From positions 45,311 through 109,310 of the forward strand of contig JAFGDZ010000046.1 of the NCBI GenBank assembly GCA_016931855.1: DNA of 64,000 nucleotides. The letters run 5' to 3'. The DNA comes from Bacteroidales bacterium (GTDB taxonomy: Bacteria > Bacteroidota > Bacteroidia > Bacteroidales > Tenuifilaceae). A program made the translations under genes and the position numbers. The notes under the pieces were generated by a model, which searched no databases, was not told the DNA's origin, and saw nothing but the letters and a program-made list of their open reading frames with translations. How positions within the stretch are numbered: the stretch's first letter is position 1; every line of letters starts with the position of its first letter. Of the stretch, positions 16,936-25,720 are shown in pieces.

Positions 16936-17531
16936 TGATTAAGGTGGGCGTAACAGGCGGTATTGGTAGCGGAAAATCAACGGTGTGCCGTGTTCTTACA
17001 GCACTAGGGTACCCTGTGTTTCATGCCGACCTTGAAGCAAGAGCCATTACCAATGCTGATACAGAGGTTGTAGCGCAAATTACATTGTTGCTTGGAGACC
17101 AGGCATACATTGGGGGTGCCTTAAACAGACCGTTTGTAGCTGAGAAAGTTTTTGCCAGTACCACTCTCTTGGCAGGCCTTAATGCAATAGTTCACCCAGC
17201 GGTTGAGCGGCACTTTGAGCAATGGTGCCAGCAGCACTCATCGCATAAGCTGGTTTTTGAAGAGGCCGCAGTACTGTTTGAGAGCGGTGCACACAAAAGG
17301 ATGGATTACGTTGTGGCTGTGGTTGCCGATGTTGAGCAGCGATTAAAAAGGGTAACAAAACGCGATGATGCAACAGAACAGATGGTGCTAGACAGGATGA
17401 AAAACCAGCTAAGTGCCGATGAGCTGATTGCCCGAAGCAGTTTTGTTGTAAAAAACAACGACACCGATATGGTACTACCTCAGGTGTTTACCCTTTTAGA
17501 AAACCTGCTAGGCAGTAAGGCCATGTACTAA
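16935..17531 (+). CDS. coaE: Dephospho-CoA kinase
   Basis: A 198-residue P-loop kinase of the usual length. The Walker A motif GGIGSGKST lies at residues 9-17. HADLEARAI, DAT and the lid region RMKNQLSADELIARSSFVVKNN match CoaE. It phosphorylates the 3'-hydroxyl of dephospho-CoA with ATP in the last step of coenzyme A synthesis. It is translationally coupled to ybbR, which is the standard Bacteroidota arrangement. Confidence 0.96.
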   Translation: MIKVGVTGGIGSGKSTVCRVLTALGYPVFHADLEARAITNADTEVVAQITLLLGDQAYIGGALNRPFVAEKVFASTTLLAGLNAIVHPAVERHFEQWCQQHSSHKLVFEEAAVLFESGAHKRMDYVVAVVADVEQRLKRVTKRDDATEQMVLDRMKNQLSADELIARSSFVVKNNDTDMVLPQVFTLLENLLGSKAMY

Positions 17532-17577
17532 GCTTTCATGATTCTGGAGTTAAACACAAATAGTAAATTCTTTGTAA

Positions 17578-18303
17578 ATGGGAAAGTATGGTAAATGGAT
17601 AACAGGAGGATTAGGCTTTGCGCTTTTTGGCCCTCTTGGTGCAGTGCTGGGCTTTGCTGTTGGTTCGTTATTCGATAGCGCCGATATAACATCATCGCGT
17701 ACCACATACACAGGGCAAACCAGTAGAAATGGCTTTATTGTAAGCTTATTGGTTCTTGTTTCGGCAGTTATGAAAGCCGATGGCAAAGTGCTTAAATCGG
17801 AACTCGACTATGTTAAGCGCTACTTCCTGCAAAGCTTTGGCGAAGCAGCCGCTGCAGAGGCTGTACTCTTGCTGCGCGATATACTTAAGCAGCATGTACC
17901 CCTTAAGGATGTTAGCTTCCAAATTCGCGATAACATGGACTACTCCTCGCGCCTGCAGCTGCTCCACCTGCTGTATGGCGTTGCCATGGCCGATGGCGTG
18001 GTTAGTCCCGAGGAGGTTAACGTAATTCGCGAAATAGCAGGCTACCTAGGTATCTCACAGCCCGATTTGGATTCCATATCGGCCATGTTTATCCCTAATA
18101 ACGACGCTAACTACAAAATACTTGAGGTGGAACCAACCGCTACCGATGAGGAGATAAAGAAAGCCTACCGCCGAATGGCCATTAAGTACCACCCCGATAA
18201 GGTTACCCACCTTGGCGACGATATTCGTAAATCGGCCGAGGAGAAGTTCCAGCGCGTTAATCAGGCATACGAGAAGATAAAGAAGGAGCGAGGATTTGTT
18301 TAG
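17578..18303 (+). CDS. TerB-like and DnaJ-domain protein (DjlA-like)
   Basis: A 241-residue protein. An N-terminal glycine-rich hydrophobic segment ([22 protein letters not shown], about 11-32) may insert in the membrane. A TerB-type helical domain (about 50-165) has the paired acidic motifs [19 protein letters not shown] and [21 protein letters not shown]-terminal J domain (about 178-240) carries the HPD motif in YHPDKV. The order is that of DjlA-like co-chaperones, which stimulate DnaK ATPase at the inner membrane. It lies 46 bases after coaE. Confidence 0.88.
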   Translation: MGKYGKWITGGLGFALFGPLGAVLGFAVGSLFDSADITSSRTTYTGQTSRNGFIVSLLVLVSAVMKADGKVLKSELDYVKRYFLQSFGEAAAAEAVLLLRDILKQHVPLKDVSFQIRDNMDYSSRLQLLHLLYGVAMADGVVSPEEVNVIREIAGYLGISQPDLDSISAMFIPNNDANYKILEVEPTATDEEIKKAYRRMAIKYHPDKVTHLGDDIRKSAEEKFQRVNQAYEKIKKERGFV

Positions 18304-18354
18304 TCGCTATTATGCTACTTGCTATCATTTAGCCAATTTCTTTTTTCAAATCTC

Positions 18355-18382
18355 TTTGGTCTGCACAATTATTGTATTTTTG
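18355..18382 (+). promoter_or_regulatory. Promoter of the DUF5606 gene
   Basis: TTTG at 18355-18358 and TATTTTTG at 18375-18382 match the -33 and -7 Bacteroidota elements; the 16-base spacing is slightly short. The start codon is 35 bases downstream. Confidence 0.5.
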
Positions 18383-18417
18383 TACCAACAATTTAATTTC
18401 GAACATAATTTTTGCAT

Positions 18418-18843
18418 ATGGCATTGAAGGATATTCTAGCTATCTCCGGTCATTCCGGGTTGTTTAAGTTTGTTTCCCAAGGACGTCAGGGAATTATTGT
18501 GGAATCGTTAACCGACGGAAAACGTACCAATGTTCCCGCTTCTGCAAAGGTGAGTGGTCTTGCTGATATTGCTATTTATGCAGAAACCGGAGAGGTTCCC
18601 TTGCGTGAGGTGATGCTTAAGATTAAAAATATTTGCAACGCAGGCCCTGCCATCGACCCAAAATCCGATAACAATAAGCTAAAGGATTTCTTTGTATCGG
18701 TGCTACCCGATTACGACCGTGAGCGCGTTTACGTGAGCGATATCAAGAAGGTGGTACTTTGGTATAACCAAATTCAAAGTCTAAACATGCTTGAAATGTT
18801 GGAAGAGGAAGAGGAAACGGGAAACGATTCTTCTGCAGAGTAA
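18418..18843 (+). CDS. DUF5606 domain protein
   Basis: A 141-residue soluble protein from the ATG at 18418. The N-terminal part (MALKDILAISGHSGLFKFVS, then QGRQGIIVESLTDGKRT) is a small beta-rich domain typical of DUF5606, and a helical part follows (FFVSVLPDYDRERVYVSDIK, then KVVLWYNQIQSLNML). The C-terminus is an acidic tail. The family is conserved across Bacteroidota with no known function. It stands alone, with a promoter before it and a terminator after it. Confidence 0.85.
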   Translation: MALKDILAISGHSGLFKFVSQGRQGIIVESLTDGKRTNVPASAKVSGLADIAIYAETGEVPLREVMLKIKNICNAGPAIDPKSDNNKLKDFFVSVLPDYDRERVYVSDIKKVVLWYNQIQSLNMLEMLEEEEETGNDSSAE

Positions 18844-18860
18844 TTAAGGAACAGATAAAC

Positions 18861-18892
18861 TGAAGTCGAGTCTTTGGCTCGGCTTTTTTTTT
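18861..18892 (+). terminator. Terminator after the DUF5606 gene
   Basis: AAGTCGAGTC and GGCTCGGCTT pair (with G-U pairs) across a 3-base loop and are followed by eight T. The next gene starts only 12 bases beyond. Confidence 0.88.
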
Positions 18893-18903
18893 ACATACAC
18901 CAA

Positions 18904-20619
18904 ATGGAGCAGTTGCAGTATAAGCCTTTTGCATTCAGGTATATACCTGGTGGTTTTAGTCCAAACGATTGGGCCGACATTTCTCCCCTTTTTGAGAGGC
19001 TACTCTTAATGCCAGCTGGTAGCGACACCCAATTGCTGGAGCTGTTAACGCTAAAATCGGAGCTGGAAACGGTTCTCGATTACGAGGAGGCCATTAGGTA
19101 CATAAACGTTAACCGCGATACGCTGAACCAGGAACTTGCCAGCAGCTACGAGCATTGGATTAGCGATATTCAACCAAAGGTGGAGGAGCAAATGCACCTT
19201 GTAAATGAGCGTGTAATATCTTCTCCATTCTCGGCTGTTCTGGAGCAAATGCACCCCGTTCTATTTAGGGGTCTAAGGAATGAGCATCAGCTTTTTAGAG
19301 AGGAGAACACCCAAATTTACTCTGAGCTAGCTCTGGAGGAGCAGGAGTTTGCCAATATCATATCGGAACAAATGGTTTATGTTGATGGGGAAGAGCTTAC
19401 CCTTTCGCAAGCTACAGATATGCTGCATAGCGCCCCCCGAGCAAAGCGAGAAGAGGTTTACAAAGCAATTCTTGCAAAGCGACTATCCCTATCTGATACG
19501 CTAAGCGAGCTGCTTACCAGCCTTATGCGCAAGCGCTATCATATTGCCCTAAATGCTGGTTTTGGCAATTTTCGCGATTATCAGCACCAGAACTTAGGCC
19601 GATTCGATTTTTCTGTTGCCGATATTGAGGAGTTCCATACGGCCGTGCAGATGCTTGTGTGCCCCATTGCCGATGATATTCTGTATGAGCGCAAGCAGCG
19701 CATGAACCTAGATGTTTTAATGCCTTGGGATGCGGAGGTAGATAGCATGCAGCAGCTGGAGCACAGCAGATTGCTTACAGAAGAGCAGCTAAAGGCTAGT
19801 GCACGGCAGCTGTTCTGTGCAATAGACCCTGAGTTTGCTCACATGTTTAACCTAATGGATGTAGAGGGCTACCTTGATTTAGTATCGCGAAAGAGCAAGG
19901 CTCCCAGCGGTTTTAGCTATCCGTTGTACAAAGTAAACAGGTCATTTATCTTTATGAACGCCACAGGATCGCTTCGCGACCTAGAGGTGCTTATACACGA
20001 GGGGGGGCACTCATTCCATGCCTTTTTGTGCGCAAGCCAACCATTTCACGATTACAAGTGGACTCCCATGGAGGTTGCTGAGCTTGCATCTATGGCAATG
20101 GAGCTATTTGCATACGAGCATTTAGACCTCCTGCTACCAACCGATGAGGCACTAAGAAGCAATCGGCGCCGCATGCTTGAGGATATAATACTCTCAATTC
20201 CATGGATTGTAGCCATTGATAAGTTCCAGCACTGGCTTTATACGCATCCAGAGCATTCTGCTCATGAGCGAAACCTTGCTTGGGTAGAGATATACAAGGA
20301 GTACTCATCCAAGGAGATATGTTGGGATGGAGTAGAGGAGGGCTTTGTTTTTGCTTGGCAAAAGCAGCTCCATCTTTTTGAGGTGCCCTTCTATTACATA
20401 GAGTACGCAATTGCACAGCTAGGTGCCATTGCGTTGTGGCGAAAGTATAGAGTTAACAAAGAGGGAACCATTGCTCAGTTTAAGAATGCGTTGCAGCTTG
20501 GCTATAGTAAAACGGTACCCGAAATTTATGCAACAGCAGGCATTGAGTTTAACCTTAGCCCTGCGTACCTAAAGGGTATAATAGATTTTGCTAAAGAGGA
20601 ACTGGATAAGCTTAAGTAG
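18904..20619 (+). CDS. M3 family oligoendopeptidase (PepF-like)
   Basis: A 571-residue zinc metallopeptidase from the ATG at 18904; the in-frame TTG at 18874 falls inside the terminator. The zinc site is HEGGH at residues 365-369, in the context EVLIHEGGHSFHAFL, with a downstream MEVAELASMAMELF that supplies the third ligand (Glu). These and the length fit the PepF/oligoendopeptidase group of family M3, which cuts short peptides in the cytosol. No signal peptide is visible. It is monocistronic. Confidence 0.93.
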   Translation: MEQLQYKPFAFRYIPGGFSPNDWADISPLFERLLLMPAGSDTQLLELLTLKSELETVLDYEEAIRYINVNRDTLNQELASSYEHWISDIQPKVEEQMHLVNERVISSPFSAVLEQMHPVLFRGLRNEHQLFREENTQIYSELALEEQEFANIISEQMVYVDGEELTLSQATDMLHSAPRAKREEVYKAILAKRLSLSDTLSELLTSLMRKRYHIALNAGFGNFRDYQHQNLGRFDFSVADIEEFHTAVQMLVCPIADDILYERKQRMNLDVLMPWDAEVDSMQQLEHSRLLTEEQLKASARQLFCAIDPEFAHMFNLMDVEGYLDLVSRKSKAPSGFSYPLYKVNRSFIFMNATGSLRDLEVLIHEGGHSFHAFLCASQPFHDYKWTPMEVAELASMAMELFAYEHLDLLLPTDEALRSNRRRMLEDIILSIPWIVAIDKFQHWLYTHPEHSAHERNLAWVEIYKEYSSKEICWDGVEEGFVFAWQKQLHLFEVPFYYIEYAIAQLGAIALWRKYRVNKEGTIAQFKNALQLGYSKTVPEIYATAGIEFNLSPAYLKGIIDFAKEELDKLK

Positions 20620-20622
20620 TAA

Positions 20623-20659
20623 ACGGTTCAACGGTGGTATAAACCGTCCGTTGAACCGT
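20623..20659. terminator. Inverted repeat between converging transcripts
   Basis: ACGGTTCAACGG (20623-20634) and its exact complement CCGTTGAACCGT (20648-20659) flank a 13-base loop just after the peptidase stop. There is no clear U-tract, so termination may be weak or factor-assisted. Confidence 0.6.
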
Positions 20660-20675
20660 GCAGAATAGCAGGGGG

Positions 20676-20738
20676 TTATTCGTAACGTAGCGCCCGTATT
20701 GGATTTTGTGCTGCCGTTTTTAGGGTGATTTTAATTCT
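20676..20738 (-). pseudogene. C-terminal remnant of an FtsX/MacB-type permease
   Basis: The last 20 codons of a permease survive on the minus strand, ending TLKTAAQNPIRALRYE and a TAA at 20676. This is the characteristic C-terminus of MacB/FtsX permeases; compare the ends of the two intact permeases in this window (NPANTLKYE and NPVDAIKYE). The frame is closed by a stop just upstream, and it overlaps the stop of the DUF2807 gene by 8 bases in another frame. It lies downstream of the ABC ATPase at 21497, where a permease would be expected, so a deletion has probably joined the DUF2807 gene to this fragment. Confidence 0.75.
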
Positions 20739-21438
20739 TAGTTATTTTCCCCAGACCCGAAACGCGTCCGTTAACAACTGCATTGCCACTGTATTCCAAC
20801 TTGCCCACACCTGAAATGTTAGCGTCTAGGTTATCGGAGAAGTGTACGTTGGCTTTGCCAACCCCGCTTAGGCTAACACGTCCCGTTTTGGCAATAAAGC
20901 TATCAGCATCAATTTTAAACGTACCACCTAAATCTAGGTTAAACTTGTTGGTGTTACCTCTTAGCTCTAGGTTTAGTACTCCTCCCGCCTCAATATTAAG
21001 TACTTCTGTGTTAAGTTGCATGTCGATATTACCAACCCCACCAACCTCAAGGTTTAAGTGAGAGTATGTAAGAGGCTTTGGCGCCTTTAAATTCATGGCC
21101 CCTCCAATCTCAAGTTCTTTAAGGTCGGGAAGCATTACTACTATTACAACTTCGTCGCGGCTACTCCAGCGCTCTTTCTCGGAGTAAACCCTAACTTTCC
21201 CATCACGGTGCTTTATAATAACCTGGCTAAGGAGCTGCTTATCTCCTTGTAGCTCTATATATGACTCATTGCCTTGCAGCAGTAGTACCTCGCAGGCAAT
21301 ATCAATTTCTACCTCAACGGTACCTGCTATGTTCTTCCTAACCTTTTCCTCGGCAGCGTTTGCTACTCTTGTAAGAAGCCCAACGATTATTGTTGCAAGT
21401 ACAGCGATAAGAAGTACTATCGAAACTCGATTCTTCAT
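20731..21438 (-). CDS. DUF2807 (putative auto-transporter adhesin head, GIN) protein
   Basis: A 235-residue exported protein with a signal peptide (MKNRVSIVLLIAVLATIIVGLL). The rest is a right-handed beta-solenoid typical of DUF2807: repeated strands such as LKELEIGGAMNLKAPKPLTY, LNLEVGGVGNIDMQLN and VSLSGVGKANVHFSDNLDANISGVGKL in pieces. It lies 58 bases downstream of the ABC ATPase and could be co-transcribed. In Bacteroidota these proteins often accompany envelope stress or ABC permease genes; the role is unknown. Its end abuts the permease remnant. Confidence 0.85.
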   Translation of the reverse strand: MKNRVSIVLLIAVLATIIVGLLTRVANAAEEKVRKNIAGTVEVEIDIACEVLLLQGNESYIELQGDKQLLSQVIIKHRDGKVRVYSEKERWSSRDEVVIVVMLPDLKELEIGGAMNLKAPKPLTYSHLNLEVGGVGNIDMQLNTEVLNIEAGGVLNLELRGNTNKFNLDLGGTFKIDADSFIAKTGRVSLSGVGKANVHFSDNLDANISGVGKLEYSGNAVVNGRVSGLGKITKN

Positions 21439-21496
21439 GGTTGTGAGGTTTTAGTTTGTTTTGGGTTAATGATTTTGGTAGGTGCTGTGCATGGCG

Positions 21497-22213
21497 TTAA
21501 GCTACCACTTCAAGTTCCCTTTTGGTGGGCTCCTGCGTTTTAAACTGATTTTCGCTTATAACCTGTCCGTCAAGTAGGTTTATTATGCGATGCGCCTTTT
21601 CTCCATCGCTTTGCGAGTGGGTTACCATTATTATGGTTGTTCCATCGGCATTAAGTTCGCCTAAAAGATCCATAACCTCTTTCCCGTTGTTAGAGTCGAG
21701 GTTTCCAGTTGGCTCATCGGCTAAAATTAGCTTGGGATTGGAAACAACGGCACGCGCAATGGCAACCCTTTGCTGCTGTCCGCCCGATAGCTGTTGGGGG
21801 TAATGTCCTTTGCGGTGGGCAATCCCCACCCGTTCAAGTGTTTTTTCAACCATCGCTTTGCGTTCGGCAGCGGGAACTTTTAGGTACACCAGTGGCAGCT
21901 CAACGTTTTGGAAAACCGTAAGCTCATCAATAAGGTTGAAACTTTGAAAAACAAACCCAATATTTCCCTTTCTTATGCCTGTGCGGTTTTTCTCTTTGAA
22001 TCGGGACACGTCTGTTCCATCAAATAGTAGCTGACCCTCGCTGGGGTTGTCTAGTAGCCCAATAATATTTAGAAGGGTTGATTTACCACAGCCCGATGGC
22101 CCCATGATGGCAACAAATTCCCCTGGTTTAATATGGATGTTAACGTTATGTAGCGCAGTAGTTTCTACCTCCTCGGTACGAAAGATCTTTTCTAGGTTAT
22201 TTGTGCGAATCAT
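21497..22213 (-). CDS. ABC transporter ATP-binding protein, MacB/LolD type
   Basis: A 238-residue ATPase with Walker A GPSGCGKST (39-47), the Q-loop in FVFQSFNLIDELTVFQNVELPL, signature LSGGQQQRVA, Walker B LILADEPTGNLDS and the switch His in MVTHSQSDG. The sequence is of the MacB/LolD group, whose partners are FtsX-fold permeases that drive mechanotransmission across the periplasm. No complete permease is adjacent; only a remnant lies downstream, while two full permeases are 5-10 kb away at 27161-31948 on the same strand. It may energise those, as an inference. Confidence 0.95.
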   Translation of the reverse strand: MIRTNNLEKIFRTEEVETTALHNVNIHIKPGEFVAIMGPSGCGKSTLLNIIGLLDNPSEGQLLFDGTDVSRFKEKNRTGIRKGNIGFVFQSFNLIDELTVFQNVELPLVYLKVPAAERKAMVEKTLERVGIAHRKGHYPQQLSGGQQQRVAIARAVVSNPKLILADEPTGNLDSNNGKEVMDLLGELNADGTTIIMVTHSQSDGEKAHRIINLLDGQVISENQFKTQEPTKRELEVVA

Positions 22214-22349
22214 TGTAGTAGGTATTTGAATTTGCTACAATGATTTCATTTAGTGTGCCATGTTTATTATGTTGTTTATATATAGTGTTTTATGCTATTT
22301 TTTAGGATAACCTTCTTGCTCTACAGTGTTCCGTGAGCGAACACATTTT

Positions 22350-23036
22350 TTACATATTGTTCGATTCCGTACAGTGCGCTTGTTCATCCTGCAATGCGTT
22401 TAGTAGCTCATAGCTTATGCTAAGGAAGTTACTCGCATGGAAATTTGTGGCAGGCAGCTGGTGTAGGCTATGTGTTGTTGTGAGAGCAACTACCATCATT
22501 CCTGCACTTTTCCCAGAATTTATACCCGATACCGAATCCTCAAACACAATACAGTTACTTGGGTGCTCGTTTAGCAGGTGTGCGGCTTTAAGGTAGATAT
22601 CAGGGTGGGGTTTGCCCTTTGTTACCATTGAGCCATCAACAAGGGTATCAAAGAACTGCCGTATGCAAAGGGAGTCCAGCACAAAGTCTATATTGGATAC
22701 AGGTGCCGATGAGGCAACACCTATTTTTATACTATGCTTTTTTAGCTGGGTTAATAGCGGAACTAATCCAGCAACAGGCTCTATGGTATTCTTGTATAAA
22801 TTGCGGTAAAGCTCCTCTTTCTCTTCGCCCATTTGCTCAATTTGGGCAGGCGTAAGCGCAGTGTTAAGCAGTGCGCTTAAAATATCGGCATTGGTTTTGC
22901 CAAAGTATTGCTGGGCAAAGGTATCCCTATTAAACGGAAGTTTGTACTTAGCGCAGTATGCTTCCCATGCATCAAGGTGTACGTTGTGGTTGTTTACCAG
23001 TACACCATCCATATCAAAAATAGCGGCTTTAAACAT
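22350..23036 (-). CDS. HAD-superfamily hydrolase (beta-phosphoglucomutase-like)
   Basis: A 228-residue HAD hydrolase of subclass I. Motif I is FDMDGVLV with nucleophile Asp8 and Asp10; the cap domain follows; motif II is VASSAP; motif III is the Lys in KGKPHPDIYL; motif IV is VFEDSVSGI. The KPxPDIYL block places it among beta-phosphoglucomutase and phosphoglycolate-phosphatase-like enzymes. Substrate cannot be read from sequence alone. It is a single gene, with 130 bases to the ABC ATPase downstream. Confidence 0.9.
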   Translation of the reverse strand: MFKAAIFDMDGVLVNNHNVHLDAWEAYCAKYKLPFNRDTFAQQYFGKTNADILSALLNTALTPAQIEQMGEEKEELYRNLYKNTIEPVAGLVPLLTQLKKHSIKIGVASSAPVSNIDFVLDSLCIRQFFDTLVDGSMVTKGKPHPDIYLKAAHLLNEHPSNCIVFEDSVSGINSGKSAGMMVVALTTTHSLHQLPATNFHASNFLSISYELLNALQDEQAHCTESNNM

Positions 23037-23201
23037 GATTCGATTTTAGAATTATGCAAAAGTAACGATGCTATTCTTGTTTTGGTATGCTTTTAGTTAT
23101 ACCCAAAAGTACACAAGGTTGTGGTATTTAGGGGTTATGCTGTGTTGATCAGTAGGTTATGCGAATAGCTATTTTTTTTTAATAAAAGCTAAGAGTCATG
23201 G

Positions 23202-23229
23202 TTGGTTAAACCTCTTTGTGCTATTTTTG
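23202..23229 (+). promoter_or_regulatory. Promoter of the second DUF1573 gene
   Basis: TTGG at 23202-23205 (near-match to TTTG) and TATTTTTG at 23222-23229 (exact TAnnTTTG) lie 16 bases apart. The start codon is 27 bases downstream. Confidence 0.5.
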
Positions 23230-23255
23230 TTAGAACTGTATAAAAACGAGTTGCT

Positions 23256-23693
23256 ATGAGAATTTCTGTTATTACGTTAGTTGCATTTGTGTTTGCGGTT
23301 ATAGGATTTGATGCTTCGGCGCAATCATCATCAAAAAACAGCGCATATATTGTAGCCGTTCCCGATACGGTTAACCTAGGTGAAATTACGGTAAGCGATA
23401 TTTCCGATAACCTGGGCCGAATATCATTTGATATTAAGAATGATGGAGTTAAACCGCTAATAGTTAACGATGTGCAAGGATGCTGTGGAACCAATGTAAC
23501 CGAGTGGCCCAAAGCGCCAATACTGCCAGGCAAAACGGGTACCGTAAAGGTGTTTTTTAGAGTAGAGCCACGTCCACAGGCAATTAGTAGAACTGTTACC
23601 ATACGTTCAAATGCCTCTAATAACCCTGCTCTAAAGGTTCATATTGTGGGTGTTGTTTTTGAGAATGCCCGTTCGGGAGAGATTAAGCTGTAG
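23256..23693 (+). CDS. Exported DUF1573 protein
   Basis: A 145-residue protein with a signal peptide (MRISVITLVAFVFAVIGFDA, then SAQ) but no lipobox cysteine. The DUF1573 domain spans about 35-135: VNLGEITVSDISDNLGRISF, then VNDVQGCCGTNVTEWPKAP, where a Cys-Cys pair replaces the Cys-Gly-Cys of the paralogue at 14929. The two share the Ig-like fold but little sequence. It is monocistronic, with promoter and terminator; function unknown. Confidence 0.85.
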   Translation: MRISVITLVAFVFAVIGFDASAQSSSKNSAYIVAVPDTVNLGEITVSDISDNLGRISFDIKNDGVKPLIVNDVQGCCGTNVTEWPKAPILPGKTGTVKVFFRVEPRPQAISRTVTIRSNASNNPALKVHIVGVVFENARSGEIKL

Positions 23694-23724
23694 TTACTAT
23701 GTAGTATCACTTTAGATAGAGTTC

Positions 23725-23771
23725 AAAACAATAGGGTGTTCATGAAATGTTATGAACACCCTATTGTTTTT
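23725..23771 (+). terminator. Strong terminator after the DUF1573 gene
   Basis: A perfect 19-bp inverted repeat, AAAACAATAGGGTGTTCAT (23725-23743) and its complement (23752-23770), with an 8-base loop and a T-rich tail. Confidence 0.92.
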
Positions 23772-23885
23772 GTTTTACCTACTCCGCTTTTAGTGTCGTT
23801 GCAGGCTTAGTAAAATAGCTCATTTGGCAATTCCAATGTATGCTTTAGCAAATTTCGTAACTTTATCTCACTAAAACATTATAGA

Positions 23886-25091
23886 ATGAGGCCACGACTA
23901 GATAGCAGCGTATTCGATCTGCCCGTGCAGGAGCTCAGAAGGGGCTACCTAAGCGATGTATATTTCTGGAGGCAAAAGGTTGTTCTGGAGCGTAATAATA
24001 TACATCCAGATGTAACCATGCAGCTGTTCCAGAAAAAGGATGCAATAATTTGTGGAGTTGATGAGGCTATTGCAGTACTAAAGGTGGCCAGTGGATTCTA
24101 TACCGATTACTCAAGGGCTTACACTCTATTCGACCGCTTAATGGAGATAAAAAAGCAATCGCGCCACTCTTTCCTATCCAATAAGCAGGAGTATATAGAC
24201 TGGGTGCAGCAAAAGGTGGAGGTATCTCAGGAGCTAGACTCTCTTTGGGTTAACGGTTTCTCCGATTTAAAGGTTGAGGCGCTTTTCGATGGCGACAGAA
24301 TATCACCCTACGAAACGGTGATGCTAATTAGAGGAAATGCTTCTCTTTTCGCCCATCTGGAAACCATTTATCTTGGCATTCTTGCTCGTCGCACACGCAT
24401 TGCAACCAATGTGCGAAGGGTGGTTGAGGCTGCAAACGGGAAAACCGTTCTTTACTTCCCTGCACGCTTCGATCACTGGGCCATACAGGGCGGCGATGGT
24501 TATGCCGCGCATATAGGTGGTGCTGCGGGAGTTTCAACCGACGCGCAAGGCGAATGGTGGGGTGCAGGCGCTTCGGGAACCATTCCTCATGCGCTAATTG
24601 CTTCGCTTGGCGGCGATACTGTTAGGGCCACAACCCTTTTTAACCAGACCTATCCCGAAGCCAACCTTGTTGCTCTGGTTGATTTTGATAACGATTGCGT
24701 AGAAACATCCCTACAATGTGCCCGCGCAATGGGCAGCAAGCTTTGGGGTGTAAGGCTGGATACCTCCGAGAATTTGGTGGACAAGAGCATTGTGCCAGTG
24801 ATGGGAACATTTAAACCAACAGGGGTTAACCCTAAGCTAATTGAGCTAACCCGTAAGGCGCTTGACAGGGAGGGCTTTTCCCATGTTAGAATTGTAGCCT
24901 CGGGAGGCTTTAATCCAGAGCGTATTGCAGCCTTTGAAGCAGCTGGCGTTCCGGTTGATGCGTATGGCGTGGGCAGCTATCTTATGCAGGGTAGCTTTGA
25001 TTATACTGCAGATATTGTTCATGTTAACGGAGAGCCATTGGCAAAGTTTGGGCGGAAGTATAACGCTAATCCCCGCTTGGTTGCCATTTAG
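23886..25091 (+). CDS. pncB: Nicotinate phosphoribosyltransferase
   Basis: A 401-residue enzyme of NAD salvage that joins nicotinate to PRPP. Seen are YFPARFDHWAIQGGDGYA, HIGGAAGVSTDAQGEWWGAG, LVALVDFDNDCVETSL, VRLDTSENLVDKS and IVASGGFNPERIAAFEAAG, the barrel-strand motifs of the type II phosphoribosyltransferase fold with the PRPP-binding GG and the C-terminal SGG loop. The N-terminal part (PVQELRRGYLSDVYFWR) is also typical. A nicotinamidase follows by 64 bases, giving the two-step route from nicotinamide to NaMN in one transcript. Sub-class assignment is from memory. Confidence 0.9.
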   Translation: MRPRLDSSVFDLPVQELRRGYLSDVYFWRQKVVLERNNIHPDVTMQLFQKKDAIICGVDEAIAVLKVASGFYTDYSRAYTLFDRLMEIKKQSRHSFLSNKQEYIDWVQQKVEVSQELDSLWVNGFSDLKVEALFDGDRISPYETVMLIRGNASLFAHLETIYLGILARRTRIATNVRRVVEAANGKTVLYFPARFDHWAIQGGDGYAAHIGGAAGVSTDAQGEWWGAGASGTIPHALIASLGGDTVRATTLFNQTYPEANLVALVDFDNDCVETSLQCARAMGSKLWGVRLDTSENLVDKSIVPVMGTFKPTGVNPKLIELTRKALDREGFSHVRIVASGGFNPERIAAFEAAGVPVDAYGVGSYLMQGSFDYTADIVHVNGEPLAKFGRKYNANPRLVAI

Positions 25092-25155
25092 TTTTTAACG
25101 ATATTGGTTTGTGATACAGAACAGTAATTATTCATCAACTCAAAATACTACGCCC

Positions 25156-25719
25156 ATGAAAGCTCTTTTAGTTGTTGATGTTCAAAACGATTTTTGTCCA
25201 GGTGGAGCACTTGCCGTTAATGAGGGTAACCTTGTTGTAGAGCCAGTTAATAGGCTGGTTAAGCAGTTTGAGGCAGAAAGTTTTCCCGTTGTGTTTACTC
25301 GCGATTGGCACCCAGCAAATCATGTTTCGTTTAGCCCAAACGGAGGTATATGGCCACCCCATTGCGTAGCAGGAACAAAGGGGGCTGAGTTCTGCTCAAC
25401 CCTATACTTTCCTTCTGTTTCTCTACTCGTTTCAAAAGCAACTGCGTTCGATACCGAAGCATACTCCGGGTTTCAGGGTACTGGGCTGGCATCGTACCTA
25501 AAGGAGGTTGGTGTTGATAGCGTTGTTGTGGCCGGTCTGGCTACCGATTACTGCGTTAAGAACACCGTGCTCGATGCGCTTACCCTAGGCTTTGCCGTGG
25601 AGGTTGTGAGCGATGCCGTTAGAGCTGTTAACGTAAACCCCACCGATGGAGAGGAGGCTCTCAGGGAGATGGAGGAGCGGGGTGCACAATTAGTTACATC
25701 AAATGAAATAGGCTTTTAG
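25156..25719 (+). CDS. pncA: Nicotinamidase
   Basis: A 187-residue isochorismatase-fold hydrolase from the ATG at 25156 (an in-frame GTG at 25111 would add 15 polar residues). The catalytic Asp is in VDVQNDFCPGG (residue 8), the metal site is in TRDWHPANHVSF, and the catalytic Cys is in LATDYCVKNT. It turns nicotinamide into nicotinate for the PncB enzyme encoded just upstream. The length is close to the usual 190-210. The next gene starts one base after its stop. Confidence 0.95.
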   Translation: MKALLVVDVQNDFCPGGALAVNEGNLVVEPVNRLVKQFEAESFPVVFTRDWHPANHVSFSPNGGIWPPHCVAGTKGAEFCSTLYFPSVSLLVSKATAFDTEAYSGFQGTGLASYLKEVGVDSVVVAGLATDYCVKNTVLDALTLGFAVEVVSDAVRAVNVNPTDGEEALREMEERGAQLVTSNEIGF

Positions 25720-25720
25720 T

